Assembly (NCBI GenBank): GCA_035712365.1
Contig: DASTAW010000033.1
Location: forward strand, 62,001 to 126,000
DNA from: Terriglobia bacterium
GTDB lineage: Bacteria > Acidobacteriota > Terriglobia > UBA7540
Reading direction: 5' to 3'
Length of the DNA stretch: 64,000 bases
Part shown: positions 42,796 through 55,404 of the stretch, piece by piece
Position numbering within the stretch: the stretch's first letter is position 1
Layout of the letters: each line of letters begins with the position of its first letter
The notes under the pieces: model-generated
Seen by the model: only the letters and a program-made list of their open reading frames with translations
What the model was told of the DNA's origin: nothing
Database searches by the model: none
Made by a program: the position numbers and the translations under genes

Positions 42796-44118
42796 ATGAA
42801 TGCCTGGCAAGAAGTTCTGAATTACCTGAAGACGAAGGTAAACCCTCAAAGCTACCAGACCTGGCTGAAGCCCACGCGGTACAGCCATTCTGAGGCGGAA
42901 ACTCTGGTAATCCGCGTTCCCAACCAGGAATTTCAGGAATGGATACAGGACCACTACAACTCGATAATTCAGGATGCGCTCGAAAAGCTCCGGCTGGGAT
43001 TCAGCGGGGTCCGGTATGAGATGGAGATCCTGCCGGAAAAGAAGTCTTCGGGAAATGGGGAGACAAAACTCAGGCAGGCCATGCTTGACTTCGAGTCAGT
43101 CGATCATCAGTTGAATGCGCGGTACACGTTCGAAACCTTCGTGGTGGGTTCCTGCAATCAGTTCGCGAACGCCGCTGCCCGGGCCGTAGCGGAAACTCCA
43201 GCCAAGGCTTACAACCCGCTTTACCTGTACGGAGGCGTGGGACTGGGGAAGACGCACCTGATGCAGGCTGTCGGGCATGTGATCAAGCAGCGCCAGAGGG
43301 AGATGCGCCTGGCCTATGTCTCCTCGGAGGCTTTCACCAACGATGTCATCAACTCCCTGCGGTACGATCGGATGGTCTCTTTCCGCGACAAGTACAGAAA
43401 CGTTGATGTCCTGTTGATGGACGACATCCAGTTCATCGCCGGGAAGGAACGCACGCAAGAAGAGTTTTTCCATACGTTTAACACTCTCTACGAGGCCCAG
43501 AAGCAGGTGGTGATCTCGAGCGACCAGCCGCCGAAGGATATTGCAGGGCTTGAAGAACGGTTGCGCTCGCGCTTTGCGTGGGGTTTGACGGCAGACCTGC
43601 AACCTCCTGATACGGAGACCAAGCGCGCGATTCTGGATAAAAAGAGCGAGGAGCAGGGCGTTAAACTGCCGGAGGCGGTCGGCGAATTCATCGCCACGCG
43701 AATCAAAACCAGCATCCGGGACCTGGAAGGAGCATTGACGCGTTTGATTGCATACTCGTCGCTGACGGGCGCTGAAATCTCACTGCCCATGGCCCAGCAG
43801 GTATTGAAAAGCATCATCGATCTGGACCAGCGGCGCGTCTCAATCGAGCACATTCAGCGCCTGGTATGCCAGGAATACGGACTCTCGCTGACGCAATTGA
43901 AGGCCAGGGACAACAGCCACGCGGTTGCTTTCCCGCGTCAGGTGGCCATGTATCTTGCAAAAGAATTGACACCCGCCTCTCTGCCTCAGATCGGCAGGGA
44001 GTTTGGCGGAAAACATCACACGACCGTGCTGCATTCAATACAGAAAATTGACCTGTTGAGGAAGACTGACAGAGATTTGAACAGAATCCTCAACAGGCTT
44101 CGGGACACATTGAGTTAG
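42796..44118 (+). CDS. dnaA: Chromosomal replication initiator DnaA
   Basis: The AAA+ initiator binds DnaA boxes and opens oriC. The 440-residue protein has the N-terminal DnaB-binding domain (WQEVLNYLKTKVNPQSYQTWLKP), domain III with Walker A GGVGLGKTHL and Walker B VLLMDDIQFIAG, and the domain IV signature (REFGGKHHTTVLHSI). Domain II is short. No Shine-Dalgarno stands out before the ATG. It is followed by dnaN in the usual order. A cluster of near-consensus DnaA boxes lies in the gap after it. Confidence 0.97.
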   Translation: MNAWQEVLNYLKTKVNPQSYQTWLKPTRYSHSEAETLVIRVPNQEFQEWIQDHYNSIIQDALEKLRLGFSGVRYEMEILPEKKSSGNGETKLRQAMLDFESVDHQLNARYTFETFVVGSCNQFANAAARAVAETPAKAYNPLYLYGGVGLGKTHLMQAVGHVIKQRQREMRLAYVSSEAFTNDVINSLRYDRMVSFRDKYRNVDVLLMDDIQFIAGKERTQEEFFHTFNTLYEAQKQVVISSDQPPKDIAGLEERLRSRFAWGLTADLQPPDTETKRAILDKKSEEQGVKLPEAVGEFIATRIKTSIRDLEGALTRLIAYSSLTGAEISLPMAQQVLKSIIDLDQRRVSIEHIQRLVCQEYGLSLTQLKARDNSHAVAFPRQVAMYLAKELTPASLPQIGREFGGKHHTTVLHSIQKIDLLRKTDRDLNRILNRLRDTLS

Positions 44119-44128
44119 GCTTATGGCG

Positions 44129-44282
44129 TTTTCAACAGGCGAAGTCAAAAATCTATTTGTGAATTTAGAAACACGGCCAAAGCATGCACAGCAATGCACA
44201 GAAAGAGCTAAGGTATCCACAGACATCGGGCCGCGATTACAGGCGCCGGTAGCGGTGTTATGGCTTTTTCCACAAGTCCACA
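44129..44282. promoter_or_regulatory. Candidate DnaA-box cluster (possible oriC)
   Basis: In the dnaA-dnaN spacer four words resemble TTATCCACA on the plus strand: TTTTCAACA (44129-44137), GTATCCACA (44213-44221, one mismatch), TTTTCCACA (44266-44274) and AAGTCCACA (44274-44282). A spacer of 205 bases between dnaA and dnaN is a common origin position. An AT-rich stretch, AGGAATTTAATTAA, lies near the dnaN start. Proof needs box scoring and skew analysis. Confidence 0.35.
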
Positions 44283-44323
44283 GCCACTACTACTAAGACT
44301 CTATAGAGAAGGAATTTAATTAA

Positions 44324-45439
44324 ATGGAATTCTCAGTAGAAAAGAGCCTCCTCCTGAAAGAACTGAACCTGACCCAGGGTGTTGTTGAGAGAAAGACCAC
44401 CATTCCAATTCTTTCAAATCTTCTTCTGGAAGCGGCGGATTCTTCCCTTCGAATCAGCGCCACTGACCTGGAGCTTGGCGTTTGCTGTGGTTGTTCGGCC
44501 AAGATCAAAAAACCAGGATCGGGAACGATTCCGGCGAAGCGATTGTTTGAAATCGTACGGTCCCTGCCGGAAAAGGATGTGAAGCTCAAGCTTCTTGAAA
44601 ATCACTGGGTGCAGGTAACCTGCGATCGCGCGTCATTCAAGCTGGTGGGAATGGCGAAGGACAATTATCCCACTCTGCCTTCGCTTCCGGATTCTCTGGT
44701 TTCACTGCCGGCCCATGTGCTTTCTACGATGATCAAGCGGACAATCTTTTCCATTTCGAGCGAAGAGTCGCGCTATACACTGAATGGCGCTCTGCTGATC
44801 CTGAAGCCGGACAACGTGGCCATGGTGGCGACCGACGGGCATCGGCTGGCGCTGATTGAGCGTGACATGGAAGTGGATGGACTGAAGAATGAGCTTCGGA
44901 TACTGATTCCCAAAAAAGCGATGGCGGAGCTGCAAAGACTGCTGGCTGAAGCCGAAGAGGATGCAAAAGTCGGGCTGTCGAAAGACGACAGCCATCTCTA
45001 CTTTTCAATGGGACACCGCGTGCTGATTTCCCGGATGCTGACCGGGCAGTTTCCCAATTACGAGGCCGTGCTGCCGCGGGAAAACAAGCTGGTGATTGAG
45101 ATTGACAAGGGCGCGCTGTCCACAGCCATCAGCCGCGTGGCGCTGCTGGCTGACCAGCGATCGAGGGCCGTCCGGATGAAGCTTGCTGACGGGCAGATGG
45201 AAATCTCTTCCTCCAGCGGTGAATTTGGCGAGGCCCATGAAGTGCTGGAGGTGGGATACGAAGGCGAGCCCATGCAGGTTGGTTTTAACTATGAGTATCT
45301 GCTGGATTTTCTGAACGTCGTTGACGAGGAGGGAAAAGTCCGGCTGGAATTGAAAGACGAGCAGAGCGCGGGCCAGATGCGCTCTGGAGAAGAAAAAAAC
45401 TTTCGATACCGGTACGTCGTGATGCCGATGAGGGTATGA
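44324..45439 (+). CDS. dnaN: DNA polymerase III sliding clamp (beta subunit)
   Basis: A 371-residue clamp of normal length that tethers the replicative polymerase. It has the three repeated clamp domains. Typical segments are MEFSVEKSLLLKELNLTQGVVERKTTIPILSNLLLEA at the start, ATDGHRLALIERD in the middle and the C-terminal YRYVVMPMRV. GAAGGAA precedes the ATG. It lies between dnaA and gyrB in conserved order. Confidence 0.97.
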   Translation: MEFSVEKSLLLKELNLTQGVVERKTTIPILSNLLLEAADSSLRISATDLELGVCCGCSAKIKKPGSGTIPAKRLFEIVRSLPEKDVKLKLLENHWVQVTCDRASFKLVGMAKDNYPTLPSLPDSLVSLPAHVLSTMIKRTIFSISSEESRYTLNGALLILKPDNVAMVATDGHRLALIERDMEVDGLKNELRILIPKKAMAELQRLLAEAEEDAKVGLSKDDSHLYFSMGHRVLISRMLTGQFPNYEAVLPRENKLVIEIDKGALSTAISRVALLADQRSRAVRMKLADGQMEISSSSGEFGEAHEVLEVGYEGEPMQVGFNYEYLLDFLNVVDEEGKVRLELKDEQSAGQMRSGEEKNFRYRYVVMPMRV

Positions 45440-45534
45440 GTGCTTTACATACCGCGTGCCGATTATTGGGAGATAGCTTTTGGTGTCGCTGCGCGAAGCC
45501 ATGGCGAGTTGGGTCCCGCAGTAGAGAGGAATAG

Positions 45535-47946
<2,412 letters not shown>

Positions 47947-48079
47947 CAAGTATGAGTGTTCCGGCTCTCGCAGAGAATCAAGGTCGATTGATTTGGGTTT
48001 CCGTGTATGCCGGTTTGTTGCCTTCTGTGCTAGACTGATCCATCCTTTGCCACAAGCTTACGGAGACTAACATTCGCTC

Positions 48080-48817
48080 ATGACTGAAGTCTTCCCTAAG
48101 GCACCAATCACCGAAGCGCTCATCGACGTCAGAACCCAACTTCCTCAGGATGTTTCACTAGATAAACTAGAGGCACTGCATGACTGGGTCAGGGTTGAAT
48201 ATCCCGAAAAGCAAAAACGCACAATGTGGGAGGGTCTTTTTGAGCTAAAGAACGAGAAGGATCCCCTTACTACGTCTCGACATCAGCTTGTCGGCTATTT
48301 GTTCAGGAGCGCGGATGGGACCCAGGCAGTCCAGTTTCGCCTTGATGGTTTCACTTTTAGTCGGCTTCGACCATACACTCGATGGGAACAAGTGTTTAGT
48401 GAGGCAAAAAGGCTTTGGGACATCTACAGAGTCCACGCGAAGCCTGTTCGTGTGAATCGACTTGCTACGCGGTACATAAATTCCATTGAGATTCCATTTA
48501 AGAAATTCGACTATGATGACTACTTCACAATGGCTCCCAAAATGCCTAATGGCCTACCGCAGGTGCTCACACACTTCTTCACGCGTGTCGTGGTGCCCTT
48601 CCCCGAAGAGGGAGTTACTGCGATAATCGCCCAAACCCCGTCCGAGAAGCCCGACCCGATCAAGTCGTCTGTTATTCTCGATATAGATGTCTTTAAGGAG
48701 GTAAGTCTCTCGCCGGAAGATGCAAAGATCGATGAGATACTTGCTATACTGAGGAAGGTCAAGAATGCGATTTTCTTTGGAAGTATAACCCCCAAGACTA
48801 AGGAGCTCTTTCGATGA
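48080..48817 (+). CDS. TIGR04255-type protein
   Basis: A 245-residue protein with the start APITEALIDVRTQLPQDVSLDKLE, the FRLDGFTFSRLRPYTRWEQVFSEAKRLWDIY core and VRVNRLATRYINSIEIPF, which match the sporadically distributed family TIGR04255. The function of the family is not known to me. Base composition is clearly lower in G+C than that of gyrB and gyrA (for example 22 of 60 bases in 48481-48540), which suggests horizontal acquisition. Its stop overlaps the next start (ATGA), so the two genes are coupled. Confidence 0.78.
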   Translation: MTEVFPKAPITEALIDVRTQLPQDVSLDKLEALHDWVRVEYPEKQKRTMWEGLFELKNEKDPLTTSRHQLVGYLFRSADGTQAVQFRLDGFTFSRLRPYTRWEQVFSEAKRLWDIYRVHAKPVRVNRLATRYINSIEIPFKKFDYDDYFTMAPKMPNGLPQVLTHFFTRVVVPFPEEGVTAIIAQTPSEKPDPIKSSVILDIDVFKEVSLSPEDAKIDEILAILRKVKNAIFFGSITPKTKELFR

Positions 48818-49314
48818 ACGCCCCTTTAGAAATCACCCCCTACGACCTAGGAAACTTGTGGTTGCCAGTGGGCATCAGCAGCGAGGCGGAAGAGACTACT
48901 AGGCAACGCGCGAAGGAATATGGTCCGGATCGGCAAACTCCCGCATCTTTTGCATGGAGGGACTTACTAATCGAGGAGATCGCGGAGATTCTGCAGACCT
49001 GTTCCGTACGCGATTGGGATGGTTATGGTGGAGAGCCCGTTTCGCACGTCTCAGGTCATCGGGCAGTTGAGGTGGTCAGAAGTTTGCCTGAAGGGATTCA
49101 ATGCCCAACCGTCGTGCCAGAACCTGACGGAGACATTGCGCTCGAATGGCAGACCGAAGACAATCGTCTCTTTTCCATGAGCGTGACAACGGCAACGCTG
49201 GTGTACGCCGGGAGATTTGGGGGATCATCCAGGCAGTATGGAGAGGAGCCGTTCTTTGGAGCAATACCTCGAACAATTCTGGATATTCTTGCTCGGCATT
49301 TTCCTTCGGATTGA
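48814..49314 (+). CDS. Hypothetical protein, partner of the TIGR04255 gene
   Basis: A 166-residue protein of unknown family. It has no signal or membrane segment. Notable segments are VRDWDGYGGEPVSHVSGHRAVEVVRSLPEGI and VVPEPDGDIALEWQTEDNRLFSMSVTT, the latter like a beta-rich domain. It starts 4 bases inside the upstream gene and lies in the same low-GC block. Genes with WDGYG-type words next to TIGR04255 genes are consistent with a conserved pair, but I cannot verify this here. Confidence 0.7.
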   Translation: MNAPLEITPYDLGNLWLPVGISSEAEETTRQRAKEYGPDRQTPASFAWRDLLIEEIAEILQTCSVRDWDGYGGEPVSHVSGHRAVEVVRSLPEGIQCPTVVPEPDGDIALEWQTEDNRLFSMSVTTATLVYAGRFGGSSRQYGEEPFFGAIPRTILDILARHFPSD

Positions 49315-49378
49315 TTGGACCTCTCGGGTCGTCTCCCTGGACGAGCGCATATCCCGATATATTGTTAATAAGCATCAC

Positions 49379-49705
49379 ATGAAAAAGCGCATATCACCCG
49401 CCGCATTCATGCCAAGGACTGGATGTACCTCTGTTTATCGAACCACTGGTTGCGCCGAGAAAAGGGTCTGGCTCTTAGGCCTTCTCTTTGTGGAGCGCAA
49501 ACGTAGAGACAATGTCAAAATTTTGGGCCGAGCGGATCTGGGCTCCAAAATTGTATTTGATGAGGGTCTCAACATTCGCCCTTCGCTGGGCCCTCATCCT
49601 CGTCACGCTAATCTAATCGGCTGGCCCGAGGACAAGGCCGAGCAGAAGGACAAAGCTGCGGCATTGGCACAGGCCGCTGCCCTTGTTCTTCGGCCGAAAC
49701 CCTAG
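49379..49705 (+). CDS. Hypothetical protein, third gene of the TIGR04255 module
   Basis: A 108-residue protein. The frame is open further upstream to 49217, but the start MKKRISPAAFMPRTGCTSVYRT at 49379 looks like a genuine N-terminus. The C-terminal part has GPHPRHANLIGWPEDKAEQKDKAAALAQAA. No family is recognised. It follows the second gene by 64 bases on the same strand and precedes gyrA by 186 bases. A three-gene operon with the two upstream genes is inferred from spacing and composition. Confidence 0.55.
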   Translation: MKKRISPAAFMPRTGCTSVYRTTGCAEKRVWLLGLLFVERKRRDNVKILGRADLGSKIVFDEGLNIRPSLGPHPRHANLIGWPEDKAEQKDKAAALAQAAALVLRPKP

Positions 49706-49891
49706 GGATTACAGACCTCCTGGACACCCCCATGCTTTATAAGCACGCCGTCCGCGAGGGAGTATGCTGACCTGTACCGTGGCGATCCGCATGTTAGAAT
49801 GGAAGTTATTCTTACTCCGGGTGCAAACCACAAATTGTGGGCAGATACCACACGAAACGTAAGCAGCAAGAAAACATAACGGGACGTACTT

Positions 49892-52405
<2,514 letters not shown>

Positions 52406-52471
52406 ACCTTCTGCTGCGACGCGGGTTGAGGGCCTGCGGTCCACCTGCTATGCTGGTTTTATGAGGGGCGT

Positions 52472-53296
52472 ATGTTAGGCGAACTGGAGAACAAGCAGAA
52501 ACGCCTGGAAGGCGAGCTGAAGAAACTGCCTTCGCTGATCGTTGCCTATTCAGGCGGCGTCGATTCCGCCTATCTGGTTTATGCGGCGCACGTGGCTTTG
52601 GGCGATCGCATGCTCGCCGTAACGGCCCTCAGCGCCAGCTACTCAGAACGCGACCGGCGAGAGGCTGAGGCCTGCGTCGAACGGTTCCAGGTGCCGCACG
52701 AGTTCATCAACACTTCCGAACTTTTAAATCCCGACTATCGCGCCAACAATCCTGACCGCTGCTACTTCTGCAAGGACGAGCTTTTCAGCCAGCTTGACCA
52801 GCTTGCCGCCCGGCGCGGCTATTCAGCGGTCGCCTACGGCGTGAATGTGGATGACCAGGGCGACTGGCGGCCCGGCCAGCAGGCGGCCCGCAAGCACAAG
52901 GTTCTCACCCCGCTGCTCGACGCGGGCCTCACCAAGGCTGACATTCGTGAACTATCGCGGCGAGCGGAATTACCCGTCTGGGACCGACCGGCTTCGGCCT
53001 GCCTTTCTTCGCGTATCGCCTACGGGATTGAAGTCACTCCGGAACGGTTGGCGGTGGTGGAAAAAGGCGAAGAGGCGCTTCGGGCCCTCGGATTCCGCCA
53101 GTTCCGCGTCCGGCATCATGACACTCTGGTGCGCCTGGAAATCGCCCCCGACGAGCTGCCCCGGGCTTTAACGCCGGAGATGGCTGTGAAGTTCGTGGAG
53201 ATCTTCAAGCCCCTGGGATTCAACTTCGTAACACTGGATCTGGAAGGCTATCGCAGCGGGTCTCTCAACACCCACCTTGTGAAGCTTGCCGGCTGA
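52472..53296 (+). CDS. larE: ATP-dependent sacrificial sulfur transferase LarE
   Basis: LarE is a PP-loop enzyme that gives a Cys sulfur to the pyridinium cofactor of nickel enzymes such as lactate racemase. The 274-residue protein has the PP-loop SGGVDS at 27-32, NPDRCYFCKDELF and the Cys177-bearing PASACLSSRI, where this Cys corresponds to the sacrificial one in studied LarE. No larB, larC or larA is seen in the window, so partners lie elsewhere or the enzyme acts in another thiolation. It follows gyrA on the same strand. Confidence 0.9.
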   Translation: MLGELENKQKRLEGELKKLPSLIVAYSGGVDSAYLVYAAHVALGDRMLAVTALSASYSERDRREAEACVERFQVPHEFINTSELLNPDYRANNPDRCYFCKDELFSQLDQLAARRGYSAVAYGVNVDDQGDWRPGQQAARKHKVLTPLLDAGLTKADIRELSRRAELPVWDRPASACLSSRIAYGIEVTPERLAVVEKGEEALRALGFRQFRVRHHDTLVRLEIAPDELPRALTPEMAVKFVEIFKPLGFNFVTLDLEGYRSGSLNTHLVKLAG

Positions 53297-53422
53297 CTTC
53301 CGCAGCTTCCATTTTTCGCCGGTCCCTGAATCGAATTGAACAAAGACAAAAACTAACGGGCGGGTGTATTCTGTCGTGGCTCGATCGCCATGTTGCTCCA
53401 GCCATATCCCGGAGGTGCTGCA

Positions 53423-54361
53423 TTGAAGAGAATAGTTGTCCATTCACTTCTGATCCTGCTCCCAGTCGTGTTCTTTGGAGACGTTGCCAGCGCGCAGATG
53501 CAGCACATCGCCGAAAAGCTCGGTTATCCGCCGGATTCGAAACTGCTGATCATCCATGCTGACGACCTGGGCGTGGCCCATTCACAAAACGTGGCCAGCT
53601 TCAAGGCGCTGGAAGAGAAGTACGTTACCGCGGCAAGCGTGATGGTCCCGTGCCCGTGGTTCACGGAAGTCGCTGATTTTGCCAAGTCACATCCCGGCGT
53701 GGATATGGGCCTGCACCTGACGCTGACGAGCGAATGGAAAACCTATCGCTGGGGCCCTGTGGCGCCCAGAGATCAGGTGGCTAGCCTGCTGGATCCGAAC
53801 GGCTATTTCTATGGTGACAATGGCCCGGTTGCGGCCCATGCCATGCCCGAAGAAGCCGAGCTTGAGGTCCGCGCCCAGATCAAGCGCGCGCTCGCGATGG
53901 GAATTCGTCCCACCCATCTGGACATCCACATGGGAACACTCGCTGCGACGCCGCAGCTCTACTCCGTCCTTATCAAGGTGGCTCATGAATATCATTTGCC
54001 TTATATGGCGGTCAAACTGCCAGGCCGGCAAGGCGAAGAGATGCTGAAACTGGTGTCACCGAACGACATTGTTCTCAACCATCTGGTGATGTTCACTCCG
54101 CAGGTCCCTGCCGGCCGCTGGACGGAAAATTATGTAAAAGCCATTGAATCTCTCAAACCCGGTTTGACCGAAATGATTGTCCATCTGGCGTATGATGATT
54201 CCGAAATGCGGGCCATCACGGTGGACCATCCCGATTACGGAGCGGCGTGGCGGCAGCGCGATTTCAACGCGGTGAGCAGTCCGGAGTTCAAGCGAGCGCT
54301 CAGCAGGAACCACATTGTCCTGGTGGGCTGGAAACAGTTAGACAAGCTGGTGCAAGAATAA
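53423..54361 (+). CDS. ChbG/YdjC-type deacetylase, exported
   Basis: A polysaccharide-deacetylase-like hydrolase (312 residues). The best start is TTG at 53423, because GGAGGT stands 6 bases before it; the ATG at 53390 would precede this site. It has a signal peptide (VVHSLLILLPVVFFGDVASA). Motifs LLIIHADDLGVAHSQN and DIHMGTLA, and DMGLHLTLTSEW, are the metal-binding positions of the YdjC family that removes acetyl groups from chito-oligosaccharides. Export is unusual for ChbG, so the substrate may be extracellular. The gene converges with the HDAC-like gene 15 bases away. Confidence 0.85.
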   Translation: MKRIVVHSLLILLPVVFFGDVASAQMQHIAEKLGYPPDSKLLIIHADDLGVAHSQNVASFKALEEKYVTAASVMVPCPWFTEVADFAKSHPGVDMGLHLTLTSEWKTYRWGPVAPRDQVASLLDPNGYFYGDNGPVAAHAMPEEAELEVRAQIKRALAMGIRPTHLDIHMGTLAATPQLYSVLIKVAHEYHLPYMAVKLPGRQGEEMLKLVSPNDIVLNHLVMFTPQVPAGRWTENYVKAIESLKPGLTEMIVHLAYDDSEMRAITVDHPDYGAAWRQRDFNAVSSPEFKRALSRNHIVLVGWKQLDKLVQE

Positions 54362-54376
54362 GAGGGCGCTGTCGCC

Positions 54377-55297
54377 TTATGCCTCAGCCGGGAATGCGGC
54401 TGAGCCGGCAAAGTCTCTCGCGACCTTGACCGTATTGCAGTGGATGCGGACGGTATCCGGCACCTGGCGGGCATAGCCACCCGCAAGGGTTACCACCACT
54501 GGAATGTTCTTAACCCGCATCTTCTCGAACAGAATGCGGTCGCGATGTTCAAGGCCTTGCAGGCTGAGCTTCAGCCCGCCCAACTGGTCTTCACGGTACG
54601 GATCGGCGCCTGCAAGGTAGAACACGACCTGTGGATTAAACTCCGCCAGCGCCTTGTCCAGACTATCTTCAAGCACGGCGAGGTACTCCGCGTCCTGGAC
54701 ACCGTTGTGGAGGTTCACGTCCAGGTTACTGGGTGGCTTGGGGTAGGGGTAATTGTTTTCCTGGTGGATTGAAAGGGTGTAGACGGATTCGTCACCGCCG
54801 AAAATGGCCGCGGTGCCATTGCCCTGGTGGACGTCGCAATCGACGGTCATGGCGCGCTCGATGAGCTTATCGTTCTGCAGCCGCCGGATGGCCACGGCAA
54901 CGTCATGAATTACGCAGAACCCTTCGCCGTGGTCGGGGAAGGCGTGATGAAAGCCGCCGCCAATGTTGACGCCGACGCCTTCCTCAAGCGCCAATCGTCC
55001 TGCAAGAATCGAACCGCCCGCCGAAAGCCAGACGGCCCGGACGAGTTCGGGGGAATACGGAATTTCCATCCGCAGGATTTCAACATGGGAAAGTTTTGCA
55101 TTCTTCAGTTTCCAGATGTAATCGCTATCGTGTACCAGGGCCACATCGTCGTCCGAGGCAGGAGAGGGCTCGACAATCTCCTCAGCCCTGACTAAGTTTT
55201 CCTGAAGCAGGCGCTCCTTCACCAGGCGATACTTCGCGGAAGGAAAGACGTGGTCGCCCAGGTTCAGGTCGTATTGGTCCGAATAAACGACTCTCAT
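54377..55297 (-). CDS. Histone deacetylase superfamily amidohydrolase
   Basis: A 306-residue zinc amidohydrolase of the HDAC/AcuC/Apah group. NIGGGFHHAFPDHGEGFCVIHDVAVAI holds the catalytic His pair, TVDCDVHQGNGTAAIF has the zinc Asp and His, and LAGADPYREDQLGG the second Asp; VTLAGGYA ends the catalytic site. The bacterial substrate is probably an acetylated polyamine or protein. Normal length. It converges with the deacetylase gene at its 3' end. Confidence 0.9.
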   Translation of the reverse strand: MRVVYSDQYDLNLGDHVFPSAKYRLVKERLLQENLVRAEEIVEPSPASDDDVALVHDSDYIWKLKNAKLSHVEILRMEIPYSPELVRAVWLSAGGSILAGRLALEEGVGVNIGGGFHHAFPDHGEGFCVIHDVAVAIRRLQNDKLIERAMTVDCDVHQGNGTAAIFGGDESVYTLSIHQENNYPYPKPPSNLDVNLHNGVQDAEYLAVLEDSLDKALAEFNPQVVFYLAGADPYREDQLGGLKLSLQGLEHRDRILFEKMRVKNIPVVVTLAGGYARQVPDTVRIHCNTVKVARDFAGSAAFPAEA

Positions 55298-55404
55298 ATC
55301 GCGCTTGCTTCCATTCCCACCAATTCTACCAGCTCTAGTATCCCCGCACTGCCGTCGGCGCCGCTCCTGTCTTCACCGCGGCACTCGTGGGCCGCTCCAC
55401 GGAA

